From positions 1 through 11,785 of the forward strand of contig JAYEJB010000046.1 of the NCBI GenBank assembly GCA_034716415.1: a stretch of 11,785 bases of DNA, in the 5' to 3' direction. Below the pieces are notes generated by a model that was given only the letters and a program-made list of their open reading frames with translations, ran no database searches and was not told where the DNA came from. A program made the translations under genes and the position numbers. Positions 1 through 6,830 of this stretch are shown one piece after another (within the stretch, counting starts at the first letter, position 1; each line of letters opens with the position of its first letter). Source of the stretch: JAYEJB01 sp034716415. Its GTDB lineage: Bacteria > Patescibacteriota > Patescibacteriia > SG8-24.

Positions 1-335
1 TCACCCTGGATGACGCGGACTTCACGATGAACGTCTATCCGAACCGACACCGTCTCTGGGACGCGTCTGTCGACAAGACGATCACGGTCTCGAACACGGC
101 CGATCGTAGCCAGACGATGGACCTGGACATCAACTTCGTCTGGGATGGCGTGGACGATTTCCGGCACAGGTCCGAAGGACGGTTCCTCGACGGCGATCAC
201 GTCAGCCACTACGAGCTGATGTACGAGATCGCGAGAGTTTCCGGCGATATCACATTGCCTGGAGTCACGTTCGACTTCGACACCCAGCAACATGTCTGGA
301 TCGGCGACGAGAACAGGACGACAATCGACAGGTGA
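1..335 (+). CDS. C-terminal part of an unrecognised beta-rich protein (5' end outside window)
   Basis: The reading frame is open from the left edge (codons in phase with position 3) to a TGA at 333-335. The ATG at 27 is therefore probably an internal methionine and the true start lies upstream. About 110 residues are visible. The segment alternates hydrophobic and polar residues, as in KTITVSN and MDLDINFVW, which suggests a beta-sandwich or surface/extracellular domain. It is rich in Asp, Arg and Thr and has no Cys. I do not recognise the family. No membrane segment or sorting signal is visible in this tail. A strong terminator follows 26 bases after the stop, so this is the last gene of its transcript. 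Confidence 0.6.
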   Translation, partial: TLDDADFTMNVYPNRHRLWDASVDKTITVSNTADRSQTMDLDINFVWDGVDDFRHRSEGRFLDGDHVSHYELMYEIARVSGDITLPGVTFDFDTQQHVWIGDENRTTIDR

Positions 336-361
336 TTCCCGTCCCCGGGAAATTCCCTCAT

Positions 362-388
362 CCGCAGTGAACCGCACTGCGGTTTTTT
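362..388 (+). terminator. Rho-independent terminator after the first partial gene
   Basis: A perfect 8-bp stem (CCGCAGTG at 362-369 with CACTGCGG at 375-382) and a 5-nt loop are followed directly by six T residues at 383-388. It ends the transcript of the partial gene and insulates the acetyltransferase gene. Confidence 0.9.
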
Positions 389-407
389 ATTGACTTGACT
401 GGATCCG

Positions 408-413
408 TATAGT
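408..413 (+). promoter_or_regulatory. Possible -10 box of the acetyltransferase gene
   Basis: TATAGT at 408-413 matches the -10 consensus at five of six positions and sits 33 bases before the ATG, just past a terminator. TTGACT occurs twice at 390-400, but neither copy has good spacing to this box. The -35 is therefore unresolved and the call is weak. Confidence 0.3.
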
Positions 414-432
414 AAAAAGATTGGCTCCTTGC

Positions 433-440
433 AGAAAGGA
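433..440 (+). promoter_or_regulatory. Ribosome binding site that fixes the acetyltransferase start
   Basis: AGAAAGGA ends 6 bases before the ATG at 447. The in-frame TTG at 429 lies before this site, so 447 is preferred as the start. Confidence 0.75.
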
Positions 441-446
441 TTGGTC

Positions 447-881
447 ATGGAGATAACGATAAGAAAAGCTGACCGACGACATCTCGCTGACATCAACCGC
501 ATCATCACCGACGCCAAGATCAGCGACCCACTCGACAAACTCCCAAGACTGTTCTGGTTCGTGCGCGTCGACGGCCGGATTGTCGCCTGCGCGGGCGGTG
601 AGTTCATCGATGAGACCACGTTCATCATCCTGCACATTGCGGTCGAGAAACCGTACAAACGACAGCATGTCGGCATCAGCCTGTTGGATCATGTGATGGC
701 ATACGCCAGAGAACACGGCGCTACTGATTTCGGACTGCTCACCATGTTCTACAGCTTCGCCTTCTTCCGACAGCGCGGCTTCGACACCTGCGGCGGAAGA
801 AAGAATCTGCCGGACAATCTCCGCAACCACCCGATGTTCATCGCCAGGCGCTACATGAAGTGCGCGGCCATGATCACGTGA
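447..881 (+). CDS. GNAT-family N-acetyltransferase
   Basis: A 144-residue protein, the usual size for a single GNAT domain, which transfers an acetyl group from acetyl-CoA to an amine. The start at ATG 447 follows a good ribosome binding site. Seen in sequence: the beta4 strand and acetyl-CoA pyrophosphate loop at about residues 61-80 (LHIAV, then QHVGIS, a Q-x-x-G-x-S version of the Q/R-x-x-G-x-G/A motif), and the C-terminal motif FYSFAFFRQRGF at about 101-112. The latter is typical of ArgA-like and RimI-like acetyltransferases, where the Tyr is often catalytic. The substrate cannot be told from sequence. The gene is monocistronic and converges on the phosphohistidine operon at a shared terminator. 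The fold call is secure; any specific role in arginine synthesis or protein acetylation would be a guess. Confidence 0.88.
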   Translation: MEITIRKADRRHLADINRIITDAKISDPLDKLPRLFWFVRVDGRIVACAGGEFIDETTFIILHIAVEKPYKRQHVGISLLDHVMAYAREHGATDFGLLTMFYSFAFFRQRGFDTCGGRKNLPDNLRNHPMFIARRYMKCAAMIT

Positions 882-886
882 ACCAC

Positions 887-910
887 AAAACCGAGCCTAG
901 CTCGGTTTTT
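887..910. terminator. Bidirectional terminator between converging genes
   Basis: ACCGAGC (890-896) and GCTCGGT (900-906) form a 7-bp stem with a 3-nt loop, extended by flanking A/T pairs. Five Ts follow on the plus strand, and the A-run at 887-890 gives a T-run on the minus strand. It can stop both the acetyltransferase transcript and the minus-strand operon. Confidence 0.85.
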
Positions 911-923
911 CATTCACTATCCA

Positions 924-1997
924 CTAAATGATTCGGACCATCCCGGTTTCCGCATCAACCTCTACACTATCACCATCCTTCAGCACTTGTGTCGCACTCT
1001 TAGTGCCGACGATGCATGGGATACCGAGTTCACGTGAGATGATCGCCGCGTGGCAGGCGACGCCACCTTCGTCGGTGACGATCGCCGCGGCTTTGCGGCA
1101 GGCCATGACCGTGTCAGGCCGAGTCATCTCGGTCACCAATATCTCCCCCTCCTGAAATTCAGTGACTCTTCCGCTGATGTCTCTGCGGTCATGCCTGATG
1201 ATCCGCACTACTCCGCTGACGCACCCGCTCATCGCGACGCGACCATGAAGCTCTTCTCCCCTTTTGGCCGGAACAATATCCTGATACAACTCCTTAAAAC
1301 GTCGTCCGGTCAACAGCTCTTGCTTCCCGTCGACCGTTACCACCGCGTAGCCTTTCTTCCTGGCTTCCATCTCGTCTTCACTGACCGACTCCCCCTGATC
1401 AAGCAGTGCGACAACTTCATCATGCGTATAGCAGAGCAGGTCGGTCATCTTCAATCCCGCGCGGCGTGCCAACTCCTTCACCAGCTGACCCAGAAGCAAC
1501 ATAAACATACCTTCACCTTCTTTCCGAATGCGGAAACGTATCTCCCCGAGCTCCGATAACAGATCCGCGTATTCCCGCTCGTCGATGTCGGACAAGACAT
1601 GCTCCGCGGTCATGACATAGACCTCCAGATACGAATGCATGATACCCATCGTATCGGAATAGAATCGGGACAACTCTGCGCTGGACATTGTCCGCATGTC
1701 TGTCTTGGAGCGCTCGGCAAGCGTCCCGTCAATCGCCTGACTTACCTTGTCGGCCATCGATCTGAATTCCGCCAATCCGTCACCTTCAATGAAGAACGCA
1801 CGACCGGCATCAGCACCACGTTCTACCCGATCATCCAGGTGGTACAGATGCATGACCGAACCCTTGCGGAATACCAGCGTCTTGTCACGGTAAGACCCGC
1901 CATTCTTGTATGTATACCAGAAAAGAGGCGAGCGATATTCACGCGCCCAAAAACTCACGGTCTTGAACGGTCTAATTTTCTGTCGTGTCGCGTTCAT
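924..1997 (-). CDS. Phosphohistidine swivel (PEP-utiliser mobile domain) protein, partner of the ATP-grasp kinase
   Basis: A 357-residue protein. Residues 1 to about 240 are a largely helical region without a recognised name; about 245-357 form the PEP-utiliser mobile (phosphohistidine) domain. The signature GGVACHAAIISRELGIPC at about 311-328 includes the catalytic His316, which in this superfamily accepts phosphate from the ATP-grasp domain and swivels to a second site. No TIM barrel follows, so the protein cannot be a complete PEP synthase or PPDK. The start lies 1 nt after the kinase stop, without a visible Shine-Dalgarno site, which implies translational coupling or frameshifting. The pair has the domain order of rifampin phosphotransferase (ATP-grasp, middle helical domain, His domain), with a different, shorter middle domain. 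The substrate is unknown. The helical segment ELARRAGL at 175-182 is shared with the operon's first gene (REIARRAGL). Confidence 0.85.
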   Translation of the reverse strand: MNATRQKIRPFKTVSFWAREYRSPLFWYTYKNGGSYRDKTLVFRKGSVMHLYHLDDRVERGADAGRAFFIEGDGLAEFRSMADKVSQAIDGTLAERSKTDMRTMSSAELSRFYSDTMGIMHSYLEVYVMTAEHVLSDIDEREYADLLSELGEIRFRIRKEGEGMFMLLLGQLVKELARRAGLKMTDLLCYTHDEVVALLDQGESVSEDEMEARKKGYAVVTVDGKQELLTGRRFKELYQDIVPAKRGEELHGRVAMSGCVSGVVRIIRHDRRDISGRVTEFQEGEILVTEMTRPDTVMACRKAAAIVTDEGGVACHAAIISRELGIPCIVGTKSATQVLKDGDSVEVDAETGMVRII

Positions 1998-1998
1998 A

Positions 1999-2937
1999 TC
2001 AAAGCGTGGTGATCGGTCGGCTTTGCACTATATGGAACTTGCCGTCCGCGAACGCCCATTCGATGTCGCAAGGGAATCCGTAATGTTCTTCTATCTTACC
2101 GCACAGCTCGGCCAACTCGGCGATGGTGTTGCCATCCAGCTTCTGTTTGCGCCGCTTGCTCTCCTCAACCGACACCGTGTCATTACCGCACGAACCGCGC
2201 GTCAACATCTCGACCTGTTCGGAAACATTGATGTCGATAATCGTACCGTCGCGCTTATCGATCACATAAGAGTCCGGTGTCACCAGACCGCCGACCAGCA
2301 ACTCCCCCAGCCCCCAACAGGCCTCGATGATCATCTGATTCGCATCTTTCGTCACGGGATGGACGGTGAACGCGACGCCGGCGACTTCGGACTGTACCAT
2401 CTCCTGCACGACGACCGCTACCGAGACACTGGTGTTGCGCATCCCCTTCTCGTTGCGATAGACGATGGCCCGGGGCGTGAATAGTGACGCCCAGCATTTC
2501 TTGACGTTCCCAAGCAACGTTTCCTCGTTCGTGTTCAGATAACTCTCAAGCTCCCCGGCCCAACTGGCGACTGATGAATCCTCGGCGGTCGCGGACGAAC
2601 GCACGGCAACCAGACGCATGCCCGTCTCTTCGAACACCTCCATGACGGACATCGACAGATCTTTCGGGAAACGCGCATCGTGGATGAGATTGTTGATGAC
2701 ACGCGAAGCCCTGTCGACTGATGAGACATCGTCGTAATTGACGTTAGCAAGCTGACTCTTTATCTCCTGCGTGAGATCCGTCTCCTCCAAGAAACGATTG
2801 AACGCCGCGGCGGTAACGACAAATCCGGACGGCACGGGAAAGCCCGCACCGACCATCTCACCGAGTGACGCACCCTTCCCGCCGGTTGCATCGACATCGC
2901 CCTTCGATATGTCCTTGAATGCCTTTATGTTATCCAT
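1999..2937 (-). CDS. Stand-alone ATP-grasp phosphotransferase domain (PPDK_N / PEP synthase N-terminal type)
   Basis: A 312-residue protein that is exactly the N-terminal nucleotide-binding domain of PEP synthase, PPDK and rifampin phosphotransferase. Seen in order: GGKGASLGEM (19-28, with K21), GFPVPSGFVVT (32-42), VRSSATAEDSSVASWAGELE (112-131, with R113), GVAFTVHP (187-194), EACWGLGE (205-212), DIEWA (291-295) and the terminal QSRPITTL (305-312). These are the ATP-binding motifs of the family, and none is obviously missing. In the family this domain moves the beta-phosphate of ATP to the swivel histidine, releasing AMP and phosphate. No His domain is attached, so the acceptor must be a separate protein; three candidates surround it. 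The stop is TGA in the context CTT TGA T, followed at once by the next ATG. The usual annotation, PEP synthase, would be misleading. Confidence 0.9.
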   Translation of the reverse strand: MDNIKAFKDISKGDVDATGGKGASLGEMVGAGFPVPSGFVVTAAAFNRFLEETDLTQEIKSQLANVNYDDVSSVDRASRVINNLIHDARFPKDLSMSVMEVFEETGMRLVAVRSSATAEDSSVASWAGELESYLNTNEETLLGNVKKCWASLFTPRAIVYRNEKGMRNTSVSVAVVVQEMVQSEVAGVAFTVHPVTKDANQMIIEACWGLGELLVGGLVTPDSYVIDKRDGTIIDINVSEQVEMLTRGSCGNDTVSVEESKRRKQKLDGNTIAELAELCGKIEEHYGFPCDIEWAFADGKFHIVQSRPITTL

Positions 2938-2952
2938 AATAATTCTCGGCCA

Positions 2953-4692
2953 TCACTGGTACTTAATATAGCCGTGTCTCGGACACACTATCACTGCATC
3001 GCCATCCTTAAAGACCTTGGTGGCGTACTTGACGGCGATGAGACATGGAATGTCCAACTCCCTCGATACGACAGCGGCGTGGCATGTGATACCACCATGG
3101 TCGGTGACGATGGCACTCGCTTTCTTCATTGCCGGCAAGATATCAGGTGTCGTCGTGACTGAAATCAATATATCGCCATCCTCCATCTTGTCCATATCTT
3201 CCGAAACGTTGATGATCTTGACCTTGCCGCGCACCCAATCACCGGTCCGCCCGAGACACGCCGTCATACCCTCAAGCATCCGGAGCTGTCCGTTCTTCGC
3301 GACCTGAGCCTCTTCCTTGCCGACCATCAGATCGACATATTTATCCGCCTCCTTACCCAACAGTATCTTCTCCTCCTTGCCCAGATACACGGAGTTGTGT
3401 TCTCTCTTCCGAAGCTCTGACCGTGATACTTTCAGCCTACCCTCGATCAGCTCGACCGCCTCATCGAGAGTCAGATAATACAGCTCTTTCTGCTTATACT
3501 TGCGATTGAACTGTTTAAGTATCTCGTAAGTCATGTATATCAGGAGGAAGGCAGTGTCCTTGCGGTAGACCTTGAGGAACGATAGCTGACTCAATGCATC
3601 AATGAATTTGCGGTGCTCCTTGTCTATACCTAGCTTGGAACAGAGACGATCCTTCTCGCGAATGATCTTGTCTGCATGCTCCTTCAACTCGGCCGCTTCG
3701 CGTCGAAGCTCGGCCTTGTCCTTATTGCAAAGCTCGTCGAGCACCTGCTGAAAATAATCGAAATCATATGCCGGTCCGCGATAACCGTAGTTCAACCATA
3801 ACCAATCTCGCCAGATTCTTCGCAGTTCGCTATCAGTACCCGTATTACCGGATTTGCTTTCGATCGCCAGGTTGACCATCACAGAGTGGAGACGCTGGGT
3901 GTGAGTGGTCTCTGTGGGTTCCAACAATTTTTGAAGGGTTGCATGTAGCTTTAGTTCGGTCCCATCAATTCTTTCAGACAAGTACCCTTTGAGGTATTTG
4001 GAGTACCGCTGATCCTTCAGATCAAAAACCGCGATATAACCCAATGAAATCTGACGGGCGATAATCTCTTCGAACTTCTGCAGCATCTCCACGGCCTGCC
4101 GCTTTCCCATCCGGAATCCTTCCTGCTTCAGTCGTCCGTATATCTCAAGAGCCTGTTCACCGTACTCTACCGACTCTTTATAGATGAGTTCTTCGACAAA
4201 AGACGGATCTTCTATCAGCTTGTCGAATGATTCCCTGCCACATCTCTCGTAATGTTCTTTCTCGAAATAGAACCGGCCATAATCATCCTGGTAATGACAT
4301 ATGATCTCGGAGACCGAACTGATGACACCTTTCTTGACCGCGTAATCGCTTGTATAGCCGCGCGTGAAATAATGCAACGAAAGGAGTGACACGCCCCCCT
4401 CCTCAGCGATCAGAAAATAACCGCCGCCGATCTTGCTGTATTCGTCGAACAATTTCTTGAGCGGAACGAATGACGGACTATCTTGATCGAGTCGAAAATG
4501 ATTCAGGTTTCCGACACGTTTCTTGGTTACCAGTTTCCAGCCAGCCAGCTTTTCCAGCTCGCGCATGACGCTGGTCTGGTGCTTGCCGGTCCTTTCGATG
4601 ATCTCCGTAGTCGACATCGACTCCTCCGGGTGATCGAAGAGCGTCTCCAGGACAAGAAACATTACTTTGGATGAAAATAGGTTCTCAATCAT
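2953..4692 (-). CDS. Winged-helix protein with C-terminal phosphohistidine swivel domain (second paralogue)
   Basis: A 579-residue protein. Residues 1 to about 70 look like an ArsR/MarR-type winged helix (SSKVMFLVLETLF, then STTEIIERTGKHQTSVMREL as recognition helices, then the wing VGNLNHFRL). A long mixed/helical middle, about 90-440, follows. The C-terminal phosphohistidine domain spans about 475-579, with GGITCHAAVVSRELDIPC and catalytic His538. There is no kinase domain and no PEP-binding barrel. It ends 15 nt before the ATP-grasp gene, which is the likely phosphate donor. A possible reading is a transcription factor, or DNA-tethered enzyme, whose state is set by phosphohistidine transfer; this is inference. 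The domain deviates after the motif (DIPCLIAVKYATK against GIPCVVGTK in the sister gene), so partner specificity may differ. No Shine-Dalgarno site is visible before the ATG at 4692. Confidence 0.85.
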   Translation of the reverse strand: MIENLFSSKVMFLVLETLFDHPEESMSTTEIIERTGKHQTSVMRELEKLAGWKLVTKKRVGNLNHFRLDQDSPSFVPLKKLFDEYSKIGGGYFLIAEEGGVSLLSLHYFTRGYTSDYAVKKGVISSVSEIICHYQDDYGRFYFEKEHYERCGRESFDKLIEDPSFVEELIYKESVEYGEQALEIYGRLKQEGFRMGKRQAVEMLQKFEEIIARQISLGYIAVFDLKDQRYSKYLKGYLSERIDGTELKLHATLQKLLEPTETTHTQRLHSVMVNLAIESKSGNTGTDSELRRIWRDWLWLNYGYRGPAYDFDYFQQVLDELCNKDKAELRREAAELKEHADKIIREKDRLCSKLGIDKEHRKFIDALSQLSFLKVYRKDTAFLLIYMTYEILKQFNRKYKQKELYYLTLDEAVELIEGRLKVSRSELRKREHNSVYLGKEEKILLGKEADKYVDLMVGKEEAQVAKNGQLRMLEGMTACLGRTGDWVRGKVKIINVSEDMDKMEDGDILISVTTTPDILPAMKKASAIVTDHGGITCHAAVVSRELDIPCLIAVKYATKVFKDGDAVIVCPRHGYIKYQ

Positions 4693-4696
4693 AATT

Positions 4697-4723
4697 ATGC
4701 ATATCTATAATAGATTAATGCAT
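4697..4723. promoter_or_regulatory. Interrupted palindrome between the two winged-helix genes (candidate operator)
   Basis: ATGCATATCTAT at 4697-4708 faces ATAGATTAATGCAT at 4710-4723 across one central A. The arms are perfect complements except for two extra bases (TA at 4716-4717). The site ends 5 bases before the start codon of the downstream winged-helix gene, in a 61-nt AT-rich gap, and spans TATTAT on the minus strand, a possible -10. A direct repeat GCATA-GTTA-GCATA follows at 4720-4733. This is the position expected for an autoregulatory operator or an internal promoter. The symmetry is seen; the function is inferred. Confidence 0.5.
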
Positions 4724-4753
4724 AGTTAGCATACTATTCGCATGAAGTCAAAC

Positions 4754-6595
4754 CTATTTCGCTTTGGCTTTGTTTTTGTCGCTTTGTCTGGTCAAGATAT
4801 GTACGCGTCCATGACTGGCGTCAACCTCGACCACATCACCGTCGGCGAGCGCTTTGGTAGCTATCTTCGTCCCTACGACACACGGAATACCGAGCTCGCG
4901 CGACACGATCGCCGCATGACAAGTGACACCACCCATGTCGGTCACGATCGCCGCGGCTTTCCTGATCGCCGGCATCAAGCTCGGATTGGTGGCCTGCGAC
5001 ACGAGCACGGCACCTTCTTTCATCTTCTCCATTTCCTCGATCAGGTTGATGACCGACACTGTTCCGCGCACCTTGCCCGGTGACGCCGTATCACCGTCTA
5101 AGAGTCGCTCATTGCCGGTCCGCTGTTCGATAAAGTTCATACCAGCCACGAACTTGCGTGCGTCATCACCCGCGATGATCTGCGTGTTGTCGCGGTCCGA
5201 AGACAGCACGTGGTATTCGAACCGTTCGTTCAGCTCATCCGGATCGACTTCCTTCTTGAGGATGGCCCGCTCGAACTCCCATGGATACATATGCCTGACC
5301 TGTCGCAAGGACAATCCGGCACGCCTGGCGATCTCGCGGAACAGGAACTCCTGACAGTACATACCATAAAACATCTTATCCTTCCGATAACCTTTCAGGA
5401 AGACGAACTCCTCGGCGAGCCTAAAAAGATCCTGCTCCTGCTTCGTCAGTCTGAACTCCCTGATGTACTGCGCGCGTTGCGTAACGATCTTATCCAGCTT
5501 CTCCCTGATCTCCTTCAGCGCTTTCGCCGGATCGACATCCTGACGCGCCACGCTCGACAACAGACCGATAAAGTAATCGTTCGACCAGCCCGGGCCTTCG
5601 AACTGATAAGCCAGCCAACCGAATGACTTGCGATGCGCGTCAATCAGACGGAAGATCGACGGAAACTTCTCCTCCAACGCGTCCGAAATCTGCTTATCAT
5701 CATGATTGCGGAAAAAAGACAGCGCTTCCCCATCACGCCGTATGACATCCAGTATCGCGAGCAGGTTCTTATACTCCTTCTGGGCGTGACTCTCCTCTAT
5801 CGGAGTGGTCAACGTGCTGAACACCTCCCCCACCGACCGCTCCAATGACAATTCGTCCTTCCTTGCGGTCAGGATTCCGAGCAGGTGCCGAGAGAACATG
5901 CTCTCCTCGAAATCTACGACATTAGACGGCCAGCCCGTGACGTGTGCGGAGAACTGATGATCATAGAACTCGCGATACAATTTCGACAGCTCCTGATCGG
6001 AAAGTTCGCGGAGATTGGTCTGGTAAACCTTGCTCGCCACCAAGACCCAGGCATCCGAGCGGCTTCGGACCTGTTCGTTCAGAGAAAAACCCCAGGTGGT
6101 ATCGTCGACCACCTTTTCGAAAACCTCTCGCGCCATTTCCCTGAACTCACGCCGATTGAAGCAGATAGTCGAGGTACCCTTCTCGAAGATGCAGACATCC
6201 CCGCAGACAGTCTTCAGACCGAAATCACGACTTAGGGCTTTCGCATTCTCTTCACAGAGCATGAAAGTGGTGGCGATCGAAGGATTGCTGGAAGGAATAA
6301 CCTCGAGCACGAACCACTCGTCACCCGCGGCCTCGTCACGATATGCGCGGAACAGCTGCTCCAGCCCTGTATGGAACGGGTTGCGTTCATTCAAGGTAAA
6401 CACCTTCTTACCGCGCTCTTGGTCTTCCACGATAAAGCCGGCTCTCGTCAGATGGCTGATTTCCTTGTGCACGTTCGCCGGATCCAACCCGGTGTAGCTT
6501 GTGATTTCCGCGGCTGTACGCGCCTTGCCGGACTCGGACGTCAACAGAGACAGGATGCTGATTCTGGTCTTCGAATTGATGATTTTATCTAACAT
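4754..6595 (-). CDS. Winged-helix protein with C-terminal phosphohistidine swivel domain (first gene of operon)
   Basis: A 613-residue protein. Residues 1 to about 72 form a winged helix-turn-helix (SKTRISILSLLTS, TAAEITSYTGLDPANVHKEI, wing RGKKVFTLNE), like the ArsR/MarR-type domains of small archaeal and CPR regulators. The middle, about 90-480, has no named match and is partly shared with its neighbours, for example FLKGYRKDKMF (399-409) against FLKVYRKDTAF in the next gene, and EIARRAGL (421-428). The C-terminal phosphohistidine domain, about 500-600, carries GGVTCHAAIVSRELGIPC with catalytic His560. A Lys-rich tail ends the protein. It lacks both an ATP-grasp domain and a PEP/pyruvate barrel. 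The start at 6595 is about 19 bases from the predicted transcription start and has no Shine-Dalgarno site. It may regulate this operon and the divergent gene through the palindrome at 6656-6674. Confidence 0.86.
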   Translation of the reverse strand: MLDKIINSKTRISILSLLTSESGKARTAAEITSYTGLDPANVHKEISHLTRAGFIVEDQERGKKVFTLNERNPFHTGLEQLFRAYRDEAAGDEWFVLEVIPSSNPSIATTFMLCEENAKALSRDFGLKTVCGDVCIFEKGTSTICFNRREFREMAREVFEKVVDDTTWGFSLNEQVRSRSDAWVLVASKVYQTNLRELSDQELSKLYREFYDHQFSAHVTGWPSNVVDFEESMFSRHLLGILTARKDELSLERSVGEVFSTLTTPIEESHAQKEYKNLLAILDVIRRDGEALSFFRNHDDKQISDALEEKFPSIFRLIDAHRKSFGWLAYQFEGPGWSNDYFIGLLSSVARQDVDPAKALKEIREKLDKIVTQRAQYIREFRLTKQEQDLFRLAEEFVFLKGYRKDKMFYGMYCQEFLFREIARRAGLSLRQVRHMYPWEFERAILKKEVDPDELNERFEYHVLSSDRDNTQIIAGDDARKFVAGMNFIEQRTGNERLLDGDTASPGKVRGTVSVINLIEEMEKMKEGAVLVSQATNPSLMPAIRKAAAIVTDMGGVTCHAAIVSRELGIPCVVGTKIATKALADGDVVEVDASHGRVHILTRQSDKNKAKAK

Positions 6596-6620
6596 AAGCG
6601 AAAAAGTGACTTATCGACTC

Positions 6621-6650
6621 ATTCTAGACAGATATTAGTGGATTTGTCAA
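6621..6650 (-). promoter_or_regulatory. Promoter of the phosphohistidine operon
   Basis: Read on the minus strand, a perfect TTGACA (-35, 6650-6645) lies 18 bp from TAGAAT (-10, 6626-6621, five of six). Transcription would begin near 6614, giving a leader of about 19 nt before the ATG at 6595. Confidence 0.75.
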
Positions 6651-6655
6651 TACTC

Positions 6656-6674
6656 TTTGGTAAGAATTACCAAA
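6656..6674. promoter_or_regulatory. Perfect palindrome just upstream of the operon -35 box
   Basis: TTTGGTAA (6656-6663), spacer GAA, TTACCAAA (6667-6674): a perfect 8-bp inverted repeat with a 3-bp spacer. Its near edge is 5 bp upstream of the minus-strand -35. That is the usual place for an activator or upstream repressor site, and the size suits a winged-helix dimer. It lacks a T-run, so it is not a terminator. It lies in the region shared with the divergent gene at 6831. Confidence 0.6.
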
Positions 6675-6711
6675 AATGAAAACACCGCTTCAGCAAAGGT
6701 GATATTCTCAC

Positions 6712-6740
6712 GGGGTCGTTTACAAGACGACTTTAAGGCT
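6712..6740 (+). repeat. Possible degenerate copy of the G-rich repeat core
   Basis: GGGGT at 6712-6716 and the exact 10-mer GACGACTTTA at 6726-6735 stand at the same mutual spacing as in the three clear copies of the repeat further right, and orientation is the same. The bases between are only partly conserved and no flanking hairpins are present. It could be chance or a decayed copy. Confidence 0.3.
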
Positions 6741-6768
6741 TTTTACAGTAATTTCTGCTTTATTTTCG

Positions 6769-6797
6769 TTGACAGCAGTCTGATCACCGCTTAGAGT
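6769..6797 (+). promoter_or_regulatory. Promoter of the SWIM-like protein gene
   Basis: A perfect TTGACA at 6769-6774 lies 17 bp from TAGAGT at 6792-6797 (four of six). The transcript would start near 6804 and carry a strong ribosome binding site before the ATG at 6831. Confidence 0.7.
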
Positions 6798-6818
6798 TGA
6801 CTGACAGGACCTTTCACG

Positions 6819-6826
6819 AAGGAGGT
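6819..6826 (+). promoter_or_regulatory. Strong ribosome binding site that decides the start at 6831
   Basis: AAGGAGGT is close to a full anti-Shine-Dalgarno match, the best in the window. Five bases separate GGAGG from the ATG at 6831, against only two from the preceding in-frame GTG at 6828, so 6831 is the start. Confidence 0.85.
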
Positions 6827-6830
6827 AGTG

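Larger units (their letters stand above)
924..6595 (-). other. Four-gene phosphohistidine/ATP-grasp operon
   Basis: Four minus-strand genes follow a consensus promoter at 6621-6650 and end at the bidirectional terminator near 887-910. Gaps in transcription order are 61, 15 and 1 nt. The order is winged-helix phosphohistidine protein, second winged-helix phosphohistidine protein, ATP-grasp kinase domain, phosphohistidine protein without a winged helix. The three phosphohistidine proteins share a related C-terminal half, so they look like paralogues served by one kinase. The 61-nt gap contains a palindrome and may hold a second, internal promoter. Confidence 0.75.

Noticed and set aside
387..830. 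Minus-strand frame opposite the acetyltransferase
   Set aside because: The plus strand carries clear GNAT motifs, a ribosome binding site and flanking terminators. The antisense frame runs into a terminator hairpin.
1906..2484. Long plus-strand frame of 192 codons opposite the kinase and swivel genes
   Set aside because: It is antisense to two genes with unmistakable family motifs and has no recognisable domain. Codon-position bias of the true genes leaves such shadows.
6711..6731. Small hairpin GTCGT...ACGAC as a terminator
   Set aside because: The stem is only 5 bp with a loose loop and no adjacent T-run, and no gene ends here.
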